64,000 bases of DNA from the NCBI GenBank assembly GCA_001599755.1, contig BCHX01000004.1, positions 3,534,001 through 3,598,000 on the forward strand, written 5' to 3'. Both the position numbers and the translations under genes were made by a program. Below, piece after piece: positions 11,371 to 22,443 of this stretch; position 1 is the first letter of the stretch, and the number at the start of each line of letters is the position of its first letter. A model generated the notes under the pieces. The model made no database searches, was not told where the DNA came from, and saw only the letters and a program-made list of their open reading frames with translations. This stretch comes from Gliomastix tumulicola (lineage: Eukaryota > Ascomycota > Sordariomycetes > Hypocreales > Bionectriaceae).

Positions 11371-12010
11371 TCACAGCAGCTCGAAGTCGTCCAGCTGATC
11401 TCTGTACTTCATGATATTCCTCTTGATCTTGCTGCCCACCGACCACGTCACAAAGTCCTCCGTCGTCCTCGTCACCAGGTACGCCGGATCCGTCACCGTC
11501 TCCGTGCCCACGCGCACATGCCCTTGCTCAATCATCTTGATCGCCGCCGTCACGTTCTCCGCCATCCGCAGCCTCGTCATCACGACGGGCAGCCGCCGCC
11601 GCGCGAAGGCGCTGACCGTCACGTTCTTCTCGACGGCGCTGAGCTTGGACTTGCTGGACAGGATGCCCATGTCGTAGAGCTTGTCGAGCAGGAGGTCCTC
11701 GTGCTTGCGCCGCGCCGCGTTGTCCGGCGGGAGGAGGGAGAGGCGGTGGGCGAGTTGGCGGAGGGACTGTCCAGATTTGTTTCGTTAGCTAACCTGGGGG
11801 GGGGGGCTCTTTCTTCGCTGGGGGCTTTGGGAAAAGCAGGGATGGGGCACTCACGCCGCATATCCTGTTGTACCGGTGGTAGTCTTCTGGCTTCTGTATC
11901 GAGTAGCGGCGGATGACGGCCTTGTCTCTGTGTCCGTTGTCCTGCTTGTAGTTCTCGAAGTCGACCTTTCGGAGGAGCTTCTGCTCGTGATACTTGAGTT
12001 TTCTGACCAT
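11371..12010 (-). CDS. imp3: IMP3, U3 snoRNP protein with S4 domain
   Basis: Imp3 is a nucleolar component of the small-subunit processome. It binds U3 snoRNA and helps U3 pair with pre-rRNA for 18S processing. Minus-strand exons 12010-11855 and 11766-11371 give 183 aa, the same length as the yeast protein. The N-terminus MVRKLKYHEQKLLRKVDF is the family signature. An S4 RNA-binding domain spans roughly 108-155 (LPVVMTRLRMAENV, then EQGHVRVG). Its start codon faces that of the mitochondrial S18 gene across a 303-bp gap, suggesting a shared promoter for two ribosome-related genes. Identification is firm. Confidence 0.96.
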
Positions 12011-12313
12011 TGTGGCGCGGTGATATTGGTTTCGACTGATAAAAAGGGTTTGGAAGAAATCTTCTGTACAGGAATATTTGAGCAAGAAAAACCGGTCTCT
12101 CCGAATGTCCCAAATCAATATGTCCAAGTCGAAGAAGCGGCTGGTGGTGTCGATTCGAAAATTCTTGGTGGGGACATCAAAGTGCGGAATCGCTCCGGGA
12201 TATCAGATCCACTTTATTGAAGGTCGTCGAAAACCTCACCCCAGACACATCGTACAATCTTCTTAGTCAACCAACTCTTCGCGTTCAATTGACCATAAAC
12301 CGACGCGAACGCC
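12011..12313. promoter_or_regulatory. Divergent promoter of IMP3 and mitochondrial S18
   Basis: A 303-bp gap between two start codons on opposite strands. It must hold both promoters and both 5' leaders. I see no strong TATA box. An ATTGG (inverted CCAAT) lies near 12031. The bidirectional role is inferred from spacing. Confidence 0.55.
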
Positions 12314-13076
12314 ATGGCTCCCCGACTACCAGCCCTCGGGGCCCTCCGCCCCCTCGCAAAGCCATCCTCCTCCCGCGCCTTCTCCGCCACAGCCTCCGTC
12401 GCGGCGCCCCCCCGAGAAGGCGCCCACACGCCCTCCTCGACCAGCTCCCTCCTCTCCCTGAACCGGCCCAAGGGCCACAACAACCGCAACCACCAGTCCC
12501 GGACGCCGCAGCAGCACCAGGGCGGGAAGGGAGGCAGCAGCAGCACGCGCGCGTCCGACGCCGCGGAGCAGCTCCTCAGCCGCTTCGGCAGCCGCTCCGC
12601 GCAGCTCGCCAAGCGCACGCAGGCCACGGCCGACAGCCTGCGCGAGCAGAAGATCTCCAACGACTACCTGCGCGAGATGCCGCGGCGCTGGGTCCCCGGC
12701 GACGTGTACTCGCCGCACGACCTGAGCCCCGTCGAGATGACCAAGTGGCGGAGGAGGGCGGAGCGGAAGGGGGATGTGATTGATGCCCTGGCGCTGAGGC
12801 CGTTGGACATGTACAAGGTGAGAGACAACAATCTGCGAGATACAGTTATGAGGATGGGATGCTGACATGTGTCGTATTTAGAACTTCTCCATGATCGCCG
12901 AGTTCACCAAGCCGTCGGCTCAGATCATGCACTCGGAGAAGACGGGGCTGCGTCCCGTGAACCAGCGCAAGGTCGCCAAGATGATCCGTCGCGCGCAGGG
13001 CATGGGCATCTACCCTACCATCCACGGTCATCCCGAGATGATCCGCGAGATGTTCTTCCCGTTCAGCCTCAGGTAG
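12314..13076 (+). CDS. rsm18: Mitochondrial small-subunit ribosomal protein bS18m
   Basis: Exons 12314-12817 and 12882-13076 give 232 aa. The N-terminus (MAPRLPALGALRPLAKPSSS) is rich in Arg, Ala and Ser without acidic residues, as in a mitochondrial targeting sequence. A Gln/Gly/Ser-rich stretch (about 55-80) follows. The C-terminal half holds the bS18 core, MHSEKTGLRPVNQRKVAKMI, then RRAQGMGIYPTIHGHP. That core is encoded mainly by exon 2. Fungal S18m proteins carry a long N-terminal extension like this one. The protein acts in the mitoribosome small subunit. Confidence 0.93.
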
Positions 13077-13296
13077 ATGGACAAAGGGACGGTTCGATTC
13101 GCGCCCTCGACAGCAGACAGAAGGGACGGAGGGAGTATCCAAAAGAATAGGGGTGCCACTCAAGTCAGGCATGCCCTGGGAATCTTTGACTACTATGTAC
13201 AACACCTTGCCACAGCTATATCATGTACCTCTATCGCTACAGTACCATACCATGGTCTTATATACTCACACACACATTTTTTCGTTGTTGTACAAT

Positions 13297-15758
13297 TCAG
13301 GCCTTCAGCGGCCTAGTTATCCTGAACTCGCACAGGCCGTACTCCGTCTTAGTCCGCCTGATCTTCATCAGCTCTGTCCATTGCTGGCGGTAGTGCTTCT
13401 CTGCCCACTCCTTGAAGCGCCTCTGCAGGTCTTGTCCGGGCAACGCGTTGTACGCCAGTCCCAAGCTACAGGCACGTTAGTTTCGGGGTCCTTCAGCAGT
13501 GACGACAATACCAGCACTCACGTCATGATGTCCGGCTCCGTCCCCACGTAGGATGCCGTCTTCTGGATCAGACCTCGGACCTCGTTCTCTTCCCCGCCTG
13601 CTGCAACGGCAGCGACGTATGCGTTGTAGACGAAGAGTGGCACCTCGAGATCCATCTGCTCAATCTTCTGCCAAACTGCCCGCGCTTCCTTTTCACGGCC
13701 AGACGACCTTTGGAAGGTCCAGAAGACCGCCGCTAATGTCTCGTACGAAGGGCCCTCCCTTGATTGCTTGATTAGGTTCCACAGGTCGATAGCTCGTAGG
13801 TTGAGGCCACTCCCTGTGAAGGCCAGCATCATTGCCGTATAGAGCCTTGTGTTCGGCGTGACTCGGGTGTCCATCTTCAACATGTTATGGACGGTTTCCA
13901 CCCCCTCCTGGTCGGGGTTCTTGGCAAAACCCTCGAAGCACTGCACGTACGTGTCCAGCTTTGGCTGGTAGGCATTGTTCTGGTGCTGCCTCATGTGCCC
14001 GAAGACGAAGGTTGCCATGTCGGGCCGCTTTCTGTCAAAGAAGCCCTGCAGCAGCTGAGTGCGGCGCTCAAAGCTCAGATCTTGGAAGAACTGCTGCACA
14101 AGCTGGTAGGCACCCCATGCCCGGGAGGTACTGTTCTTCTTGTCCAGGCAGAATGTGACAAACGCGTCCTGGACAACGTTGCGTTGCGCCTCGCTGTAGC
14201 GGAAGGCGTGGATAGAAAGGATGTCCATGACGTCGAAGTTCTGGTCGTTCTCCAGAAACCTCAAACACAGCGCTGCCACCGTCTCCGGCGCGAGGTGGAT
14301 TTTGTCCTCTTCGACGGTATTGAGGAGTTTGAGAATGAACTCGAACTTAGGCGGCCGCTGTTCGCTCAGCATGATCAAATACCGGTTGAGCAGTTTCGCA
14401 TATTCCACCCAGACGCTGGCAGGCGCCTTGCGACTTATGTGACCAGCGTCTTGGAGACCTTGGAAGGCTGCAGCCGAGTTGGGCACTGAGCCAGAGGCCA
14501 AGTGAAGGTCCAAAAGGGCCAGATAGGTATACTCGTTCGGTGAGATATCCATATCCTCAGCCACGGCGATGATGCTCTTGGCGAGGTCCGGGTCCACCAT
14601 TTCCGCCGCCGCTTTGAGCATCAGGTTAAATGTGTCGATATCTGGTTGAAGCGGGCCGTTCAGATCAACCATGTGTGACATCATGGTCTGAATCTCCTCG
14701 AGGGGGATGTCAAAGAGAACCATGGATTGCAGTAGCACATCCCAGCGCCCCTTTGAAGGTCGCGTCTGACCCAACTCTTTGAATAGGGGCAGAGCCCAGT
14801 CTTGAAGCTTGTTGCGCCATGCGAACGAAGCGACGGTTTGAAAGGTTGTCGGGTAGACTTGCGACGCGTTGAACGACTTTGTGAACCATTCCTGAGTCTC
14901 AGGAACTCGATCGCGCTTGGCAAAAAAGTCGACGATGACGCCTCGTAACCTTCGGTTGTAGGGAATGCCGTTCCTGAGAGCAAAGTTGACAAGCTCAACA
15001 AGCTCCTCCTCGGCGCCTTCGATCGCAAGCCCCTCGAGAACTGCGTCCAGTACGCCCTGCTCCCCAGTCCACCGCTCAGAGCCCTCCCTTTTGCCAGTTA
15101 TAAGCTTGCTGTAAGCCGCGTCGTCCCATTTCGCATAGAGCTCCCGAGATGCTTCTCGAGCTTCGCCAAACCGGCTCATGGCCCGTACAAGATAGCTCCA
15201 CTGAGCTGCCTCGTCAACCGACTTCCCCGTCAGCTCTATAGCGCCCACAGCGTCCTTCAGGGCCCTTGCCAGGTCTGCATGCTCCTTGCTCCGCTCAATA
15301 GGCTCGATATCCAACAGTACCTGACGGGCGGTCGCCAAATCTTCCAGAGTCAGCGATTTTGTATTATCCTCAGAAACCTCGCGGCTTGTCAGGTATTGTA
15401 GAAGCCGTCGGCATTGGACCGCCTGTGTGCTGTTGAGAGGCAGCTGGTCTCTCAACTTCGACTGCATCAGGCCCCTCCACGCAGCCAGGAGTTCTTTTCG
15501 CTTCGGCGGACGCAGATTGTCGAGCATGCGGCTCCTCCAGACCATGATGGTGATCCATCCCTGCTCGTACTCGGGCACTCGGATCTCGCGCGGCGGTTTC
15601 GAGAACAGCACGTTGAGGAATGTTCGCTGGAAGGCTCGGCAGACGGGCTGGCGCAGTACGACTCGTCTTCGGAACGGCGAAGAGTAGGATATATGGAATG
15701 GCGCCGTGGTGTGCCTGGCGACAATGTGTCGACCATGGCGGGCCAGATTCGCCCTCAT
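13297..15758 (-). CDS. cya5: Mitochondrial PPR protein, CYA5-like
   Basis: Minus-strand exons 15758-13522 and 13465-13297 give 801 aa. The first 30 residues are Arg/His/Ser-rich (MRANLARHGRHIVARHTT), fitting mitochondrial import. A block with FSKPPREIRVPEYEQGW and the LDNLRPPKRKELLAAWRG segment precedes a long helical-repeat array. Repeat-like units such as PDIDTFNLMLKAAAEM, NEYTYLALLDLHLASG and PKLDTYVQCFEGFAKN have the 35-residue pentatricopeptide pattern. The layout and the N-terminal block resemble the fungal CYA5 family, which promotes translation of COX1 mRNA. PPR membership is clear; the CYA5 name is an inference. The second exon adds a conserved-looking basic tail (RRFKEWAEKHYRQQWTEL). 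Confidence 0.8.
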
Positions 15759-16559
15759 GTTGGCTGATATTATGATACCAGGAAGCTGTAATTGGGGTCA
15801 GCAGCGAGATTGGAGGGAGTTGGAGCATCTGTCAACCTACAGGAGCATTTTGGAGCGCGTCGGGAATCAATTGGGTGACGACTGAGCTTCTATGGATTAT
15901 AGCATACGGATTCTAGAGCCGATAACTCAAGATCCTCGCAGGTCCTTCCACCGAATCGCGAACCGTGGATTTTGCCGTAGTTTCGCCGGGTTCATGGTTT
16001 AAGCACCCGACAACATCACCCAGAGGGTGTCAAAATATCTACTTCAGCTTTTTCTCAAGCTGGCATTGAATCTAGGACTTAAGAAGAATAAAAGTTACCC
16101 ATAAAGTTTTAACAGCTGATTTAGGCAGAGAATTTGTCATCCAACATGGTGGTAGAATACCATCCGCAAAGCGAGCAGCTCGACGCAGTAGCTCGAGAGT
16201 GCCGGGGGCTTATCGGAGCTACAAGTCTGATAGCTTTGAAGTACGTCCGACTCACGGTGCTCCTGGTGGAATTATCGGAGCTATCTGTGGTAAAGCCTCG
16301 AATTGCATCATAAGTTTCGGGGCGAGAAACTGCACTTTGCCCTGCAGGTTTGTAGCCATCACTGCATTAGGCAATAGTTGCCTCACCAGCTGCGATATCG
16401 CCCCGCCCGGCTCAAGGTTTACTGGGACGAGCAAATGCATGCAGACTGATAAATAAGTAGGCCGCATCGGCAGCTGGAAAGAGGAGAAGGCTAAGGTGAT
16501 TCCCAACTTCGTGAACGTCAGTAGTCTCGAGCCCACTGCAGCAAACCAGCATAGACAAC
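15759..16559. other. Divergent promoter region, PPR gene and aldo/keto reductase
   Basis: Contains the 5' flanks of two divergent genes. The centre (about 16060-16150) is AT-rich. No coding region is supported. Confidence 0.5.
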
Positions 16560-17682
16560 ATGCCTCTCATCGCGCAGAACCCCAAAGACCGTATCATCCT
16601 GGGTCTGATGACCTTTGGACAAGCAGGCGAGGATAACGCCCGCATCACAGACCTCGACACGTTCAAGGAGGCCCTTGATCTGTTCCAGTCCAGGGGATAC
16701 AACGAGGTCGACACGGCGCGAGCTTACATCGGCACCAAGCAGGAGGCCTTCACGCGCGAGGCAGGATGGAAGGACAGAGGACTCACTCTGGCGACCAAGG
16801 TCATCTACCCCGCCAACCCTGGTGACAACACCCCCGAGAAGGTCGTTGCGTCGGTTGAGGCCAGTCTCGAGGCGCTGGGCACAGACACCATTGACGTGAG
16901 CCGTCCCTGCCTACCTACCTACCTACCTACCTACCTCTCTGTGGCATATCAGTCTAACGTAGGACTAGCTGCTTTACCTGCACAGAGCAGACCGCGCCGT
17001 GCCCTTCGCCCAGACGCTCGAGGCCATGGACAAGCTCCACAAGGCCGGCAAGTTCGTGCAGTTCGGCATCAGCAACTTCGCCGCGCACGAGGTGGCCGAG
17101 ATCGTGCTGACGTGCAAGTACAACAACTGGGTGCGCCCGACGGTCTACCAGGGCATGTACAACTGCATCACGCGCAACATCGAGCCGGAGCTGTTCGTGG
17201 CCTGCCGCCGCTACGGCCTCGACATCGTCACGTACAACCCCATCGCCGGCGGGCTCTTCTCGGGCAAGATCAAGTCCAAGGACATGGAGCCGGACAGCGG
17301 GCGGTTCTCGGGCACCAGGTCCGGGCGCAACTACCGCGACCGGTACTTCCGCGAGGGCACCTTCAAGGCGCTGCAGATCGTCGAGCAGGCGGCCGAGAAG
17401 CACGGGCTGAGCATGATCGAGATCGCGCTGCGGTGGACGGTGCACCACTCAGCACTCAAGATCAAGGACGGCAACGACGGGATCCTGATTGGCGTGTCGA
17501 GCGTCGCGCAGCTCGACGACAACCTCAACAACCTAGAGAAGGGGCCCCTGCCCGAGGGTGTCGTAAAGGCGCTGGACGAGGCGTGGGAGGCGTCCAAGGG
17601 GGACTCGGTGCCGTACTGGCACGGCGAGCTCAAGTACGAGTACGACACGCAGGCATCGCTGTTTGGCCCAGGCGCCAAATAA
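16560..17682 (+). CDS. Aldo/keto reductase, AKR7 (aflatoxin-aldehyde reductase) type
   Basis: Exons 16560-16895 and 16969-17682 give 349 aa, the normal length for this family. The protein reduces aldehydes or dialdehydes with NADPH in the cytosol. The catalytic tetrad is present: Asp51 and Tyr56 in DTARAY, Lys80 in LATKV, and His117 in LLYLHRAD, which is recreated by splicing. Other family marks are QFGISNFAAHEV, YQGMYNCITRNIE and YNPIAGGLFSGK. The name reflects the family; the natural substrate is unknown, and nothing nearby indicates mycotoxin biosynthesis. The intron contains a CCTA tetranucleotide repeat right after its donor site. Confidence 0.93.
16911..16936 (+). repeat. CTAC/CCTA tetranucleotide microsatellite in an intron
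   Basis: About six and a half units of CTAC inside the only intron of the aldo/keto reductase, 15 bases after the donor GT. Length change here would alter intron size only. Confidence 0.9.
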
Positions 17683-18465
17683 GCTTGTGAGGCAGCTCAG
17701 CCACAGGCCCAAACGTGGATGGTAGATACCGTTAGGCTTTGAAGCTTTCAAAGGCAAAATAAACCAGTGAATAATTAGATGATACCCGTGTCTGCTGACA
17801 TGTGACGGATGAAGAAATGCGACAGACGCATCCAAGTGTAGAGCATCTCACGCGACGACCCCCAGTGGCAGTTGATGCTCTCAGGGGGTTAGAGCCAATC
17901 CCTTCAGGGGAATTAGTGACCACCTGTAGGCTTGTGGGGCCTGGCGATGTCACCAGACAGTGCTCAGACGCTGGACTGAGGAGCCCGTCATCCCTCCATT
18001 CCAGCAACCTGGAAGGAATGACCCTTCCGTAGCCCCTGGCTCTTGGCGCTATCTATCCCTTACGAGTAAGTTCCAAAGGTTTGGATGACCGACTTCGCTT
18101 GCGGACTGGCAGAGCACATGGTTCTGTTTCTCAATGTAACACAAATCTGCATGATGATGCACCACCATCCCCAGGCCCGACTCGCACAGCTTCAACTGCC
18201 CACCTCCTAGCCTATCAGGCATCCTAGACCCTTCTTGCTATCATTTTATCTGTCATTGTTACGATCTGCAGCCTGCGCACCTCTTCCGGAGCCCCCATTC
18301 GACACCCGTCCGAAGTCCTCCGCTGATAAGACAGCGACACATGCAGCCATCACGACGGCTTCCCCCCAAACAACTCAAGCACTCCTGGCCGCCCTGGTGG
18401 CAGGTCTTCTCCTCGAGCGACGCCTCCGAACCCGAGACTAGCACAATCCCCCGTCCGCCGCAATC
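17683..18465. other. Spacer and leader of the DMT transporter gene
   Basis: 3' flank of the reductase and promoter of the transporter. The stretch just before the transporter start is C/T-rich and could be 5' leader. No gene supported. Confidence 0.5.
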
Positions 18466-19863
18466 ATGAGCAACGGCAACCAGCGCCCCGGCTACCACCG
18501 ACCAACCGACGGGCGGTCGGACCTGCCCCTGTTGCACAAGGAGGATGACGAGGACGAGCGAGGCCGCTCCAGCGTGTCCGACCGGCTCTACGACGACATC
18601 GAGGCCGTGCACGACTACATCGACGACGACTCCCGGTCCCGGCCAACCAGATCGCAGATGCCGCCGCTCAGCCGACGGTCCACGATGCGAAGCCGAAGTC
18701 CCCGTGAGGTCGCTGCCGCCAACGCCGCCAAGAAGAAGTACCTCTACGCATCCTTCTTCCTCGTCACCAGCCTGATCACGTTCTGCATCCAGACCGAGCT
18801 CAGCTCGTACATCCAGCACGACCTCGGCTGGGACAAGGCCTACTGCATGATGTATTTCACGCACGGGTCGTGGATCGTGCTGTGGCCCACGATGCTGCTG
18901 GTGCTCAAGGCGCAGAAGCGGGACGTCTCGTGGTCCGTCTTCATGAAGGGGCACATGCAGCACCTCAAGACGACCGTCACCATGATCGAGACGCAGAGCC
19001 TCGATGTCCACAGGTCGGGCGTCTGGAACCGGGCGCGGCCTCTTCACTATATCGTGCGCTTCACGGCCATCATCACCTCGGCGCTGACGGTCGCGGGGCT
19101 CAGCTGGTATGTCGCGGTCAGTCTGACCACGCCGTCGGATCTGACGGCCATCTACAACTGCTCGGCCTTCTTTGCCTACGTCTTCTCGGTGCCTCTGCTC
19201 AAGGACCCGTTGCGCCTGGACAAGTCGGTGGCCGTGCTCATTGCCATCGCCGGTGTTCTTGTAGTCGCATACGGAGACACCAAGTCGGGCGATGCCGAGG
19301 CCAGTAACCGCTTTGTTGGGAATATTGTAATTGGCGTCGGGTCGGTACTGTACGGACTCTACGAAGTCTTGTACAAGCGCTTCGGGTGCCCGCCTGACGG
19401 TACGTCGCCCGGCCGCGGCGTCATATTCGCCATCACCTTTGGATCGCTCATCGGACTGTTCACCCTGACCGTCCTTTGGATCCCTCTCCCTCTGCTTCAC
19501 TGGCTCAACATTGAGCGGTTCGAGCTGCCTGACAAGTCGACGGGCGTACTCGTGCTCTGTGCTGTGCTGTCAAATGCCACATTCAGCGGGAGTTTCCTGG
19601 TCCTCATCTCGCTCACCTCTCCGGTTCTGTCGTCGGTGGCGGCTCTGCTGACCATCTTCCTCGTGGCTTTGGTCGACTGGTTCCTGACCGGCGAGCCTCT
19701 GAGCTTCGCGGCGATCATCGGTGGCATCATGATCATTGTGGCGTTTATCGGACTCAGCTGGAGCACGTACCGGGAGATGAAGGAGCACGAGGCGGCGAAA
19801 CTAGACGTCGATCTCACGGACAGCGATATAGAGGGTGACGACGATAGCAATGATGGACGATAG
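18466..19863 (+). CDS. DMT-superfamily (EamA/SLC35F-like) transporter
   Basis: Single exon, 465 aa. Residues 1-85 form an acidic, Ser/Arg-rich cytosolic tail with a YDDIEAVHDYIDDD segment. About ten membrane segments follow, beginning at LYASFFLVTSLITFCIQ. The hallmark DMT repeats are seen in AIYNCSAFFAYVFSVPLLKD, then LIAIAGVLVVAYGD, and in the second half SGSFLVLISLTSPVLSSVAA and LTGEPLSFAAIIGG. It resembles the fungal YML018c/THI74 group, placed in vacuolar or mitochondrial membranes in yeast; the substrate is not established. I found no thiamine-riboswitch-like sequence upstream. A 413-aa open frame on the opposite strand is a GC-driven shadow. Confidence 0.88.
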   Translation: MSNGNQRPGYHRPTDGRSDLPLLHKEDDEDERGRSSVSDRLYDDIEAVHDYIDDDSRSRPTRSQMPPLSRRSTMRSRSPREVAAANAAKKKYLYASFFLVTSLITFCIQTELSSYIQHDLGWDKAYCMMYFTHGSWIVLWPTMLLVLKAQKRDVSWSVFMKGHMQHLKTTVTMIETQSLDVHRSGVWNRARPLHYIVRFTAIITSALTVAGLSWYVAVSLTTPSDLTAIYNCSAFFAYVFSVPLLKDPLRLDKSVAVLIAIAGVLVVAYGDTKSGDAEASNRFVGNIVIGVGSVLYGLYEVLYKRFGCPPDGTSPGRGVIFAITFGSLIGLFTLTVLWIPLPLLHWLNIERFELPDKSTGVLVLCAVLSNATFSGSFLVLISLTSPVLSSVAALLTIFLVALVDWFLTGEPLSFAAIIGGIMIIVAFIGLSWSTYREMKEHEAAKLDVDLTDSDIEGDDDSNDGR

Positions 19864-20190
19864 ACTTCCATCTTTCTTTACGGCCATTATTTCTTGGATT
19901 TATCAGGGTCTGATTTCTATTATGGCTGGGAGTGTGCCGGGACACTCACCAAATGTTTCTATTTCCGGTACACCGACGCGGGTCTGGGCTGAGGCCTCGG
20001 TTTTGATTTTACGGGCAGGTTTTGACGATCTTATAGAAGGCAGGATAGAGTTCCTCGCTGTATCACGCTGATAAGCGTACCACCCTTCCAACGACGTTGT
20101 TGGAGGACGGGAACGACAAGCATGGCGGTTGGGACCATGCAAGAATGCAAAGCAATAACCCCCTCGTTGTCTCTCGCCTACGTGCTAGAC

Positions 20191-20214
20191 CATGCCATGC
20201 CATGCCATGCCATG
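20191..20214 (+). repeat. CATGC pentanucleotide repeat
   Basis: Nearly five perfect tandem units of CATGC in the spacer before the amine oxidase. Confidence 0.9.
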
Positions 20215-20616
20215 TCAGAGCCCCTCTAGAACCCGATTGACAACAGTATCGTGTTATCTCTCGGATATTGTCTTTGGCATGTGACCAGACGTGAGGTGCG
20301 TGACGACGCAGTTCTGCCAAGGGTGCTCTCATGATTCTTTCCTGAACAGGAATCGGCTTCCGGAGGTGGAGAACTAGGGCCGGCAAAGGAGGCGGGATCC
20401 GGTTTCTAGGCCTCCGAACGGCGTCAAATGTCGGGAAAGTCCTCCTTTGTCTGGTCTGATGAGGAGTTGGCTTCATTTGTCATCGCTTGTCTGGCTACCG
20501 GGACTGACTGCGGCTCTCATTCTTCCTCCCGTTTCGAGGAATCCATATGCCAATCATGCATACACAGTCCGTTGTCCGTGTGGCCACTGGACTCCGATGA
20601 CAGGAGCAGTGCTGGA

Positions 20617-20622
20617 TATAAG
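20617..20622 (+). promoter_or_regulatory. TATA-like box of the first amine oxidase
   Basis: TATAAG 137 bases before the start codon, at a usual distance for a fungal core promoter with a short leader. Confidence 0.5.
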
Positions 20623-20753
20623 AAGACATTCAAGAACAACAGAGTTTAGCATCACAATACTTGTTCAACGTAGCAGGATCCGAAACCCAGCATAATCTAT
20701 CTCTCCTCCTTTCCCATCCACACTTGTCCGCTTTCCCATTCCTTACCAGACCA

Positions 20754-22300
20754 ATGTTCGACGTCGCAGTCATCGGCGCCGGCCTCAGCGGCCTCCAAGC
20801 CGCCTACTCGGCCCAGCAGTCCGGCCTCTCCGTCGTCGTCCTCGAGGCGCGCGACCGCGTCGGCGGCAAGACGTGGAGCGTGCCGCTGTCCTCGGGCCGG
20901 GGCGTCGCGGACCTCGGCGCCGCGTGGATCAACGAGCGGACGCAGCCGCGGATCGGCGCGTACGTGCGGCGGCTGGGGCTGCGGACGGCGAGGCAGAGGC
21001 TCGAGGGGCGGGCGGTGATTCAGACGAGGCCTGGGGAGAGGGTTGAGTTCCCGTTTGGGATCACGCCGGAGGTGAGTTGGCCCCCTGAGTCGAAGAGAGA
21101 GAGAGAGAGACACACACACACACACACACAATCTCATACTGACGAAATGGGTAGTTCTCGGCCGAGGAGAAGACAGACCTGGAGAGGATCCGCGATCACA
21201 TCCAGGCAGAGTCGCTCAAGCAGGAGGCGCCCCGGCGGGAAGACGACCAGGTGTCGCTAGACCAGTATGTCCGGCAGCTGGGCGCCTGCGACAAGACGGT
21301 CAAGATGATCAATCTTTGGGTGCAGGTCATGCACGGCCTCGACTCGACCGAGGAGTCGGCGGCCTTCTTCATCGACTACTGCCGGCGCAACGGCGGTCTG
21401 TTCTCGATCAGGGCGGACGACGAGACGGGTGGTAATCACCAGCGTCTTCACGGGGGTACGTTTAACCCCCCCCCTGAACATGAACTTGAACGGAGCTGAC
21501 CCGACTGAGCCTTTCGCTGACATATACGTGTGCTCTCAGGAACGCAAGCCATCTCCCAGGGCATCGCCCAGCTCATCGGCCACGCCCACATCCACCTCTC
21601 CCAGCCCGTCTCCTCCATCGAGAACCTCCACAGCCACGTCGCCGTCACGACAACCACAGGCAACACGTACACCGCCCGCAAGTGCATCGTGTCCATCCCG
21701 AGCGCCATGCTCAGGGACCTCGCCATCTCCCCGCCCCTCCCGCAGGCCGTCCGCCACGTGACCGACTCCTCGAAGCTCGGCCACTACAACAAGGTCCTCG
21801 TCTGCTACGACAGGCCCTGGTGGCGCGAGCTGGGCTACAACGGCTTCTTCATGAGCTACGACGGGCCCGTCGCCCTCGCGCGGGACACCTCGGTCGAGGA
21901 GACGAGGCACTACTCGCTCACGTGCTTCGTCAACGGCAGCCACGGGGAGCGCTGGTCGAAGCTCCCGCCGCACGAGCGGAGGCGGGTCGTCCTGCACCAG
22001 CTGGCCGCCATCTTCAACGCGGATCCGGTCGCGTCGGACGTCTTCAAGCCCATCGAGGTGTTTGACCAGATCTGGAAGCATGAGCAGTACAGCAAGGGTG
22101 CCCTGGCGCCGATCCTGGCACTCGGCCACTACACCGAGTACGACTCGGTGTATGGGAAGCCTGTGGGAAACCTGCACTTCGTGGGCACAGAGTATTCGAC
22201 GGAGTGGAAAGGATACATGGAAGGGGCTTTGTGCTCCGGCGAACAGGGTGCTTCAGAAGTAGTTCAAGCGTTGGGCCAGAATGTAAGAGCTAGACTATAA
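20754..22300 (+). CDS. Flavin-containing amine oxidase (monoamine-oxidase-like)
   Basis: Exons 20754-21071, 21155-21455 and 21540-22300 give 459 aa. The N-terminal FAD fold is complete: VIGAGLSGLQAA (GxGxxG at 8-13), VLEARDRVGGKTW and the LGAAWI segment. The C-terminus has the second FAD motif, FVGTEYSTEWKGYMEGAL. It oxidises amines to aldehydes, releasing ammonia and hydrogen peroxide. In animal MAO a cysteine binds FAD covalently; here the matching stretch near ALAPILALGHYTEY lacks it, so FAD is probably non-covalent, as in fungal MAO-N. The C-terminus (ARL) matches the common peroxisomal PTS1 form [SAC]-[KRH]-L, which suits a peroxide-producing oxidase. Intron 1 contains GA and CA repeats. 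The gene converges on a Zn2Cys6 regulator with 143 bp between stops. Confidence 0.93.
21093..21130 (+). repeat. Compound GA-CA microsatellite in an intron
   Basis: About eight GA units followed by about ten CA units inside intron 1 of the amine oxidase. Confidence 0.95.
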
Positions 22301-22443
22301 CCAAGCTGACGCTCTTGTTGGCTAGTACTAGTAGTATGCTAGGACCACCGTAAATTCCAAGAGTCATATTCTCATTCATCATCATATCTTGTCATGTTTG
22401 CTATTTTGCAGAAGTACACCACACTATCGTCAATCAGCTGGCT

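Larger units (their letters stand above)
19864..20753. other. Spacer and promoter of the first amine oxidase
   Basis: Holds the transporter 3' flank, a CATGC repeat and the promoter of the amine oxidase. No gene is supported. Confidence 0.5.

Noticed and set aside
16560..17682. Idea that the AKR7-type gene marks an aflatoxin cluster
   Set aside because: No polyketide synthase, P450 or other pathway gene is present in the window; the family name reflects substrate range only.
16896..17690. Read-through frame extending the first reductase exon to 376 codons
   Set aside because: Leaves the reductase frame at the intron and becomes Arg/Gly/Ala noise; splicing restores the catalytic LLYLHRAD segment.
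18259..19500. 413-codon open frame on the minus strand opposite the DMT transporter
   Set aside because: Arg/Asp/Val-rich composition typical of antisense of GC-rich third positions; no domain; the plus strand encodes a clear membrane transporter.
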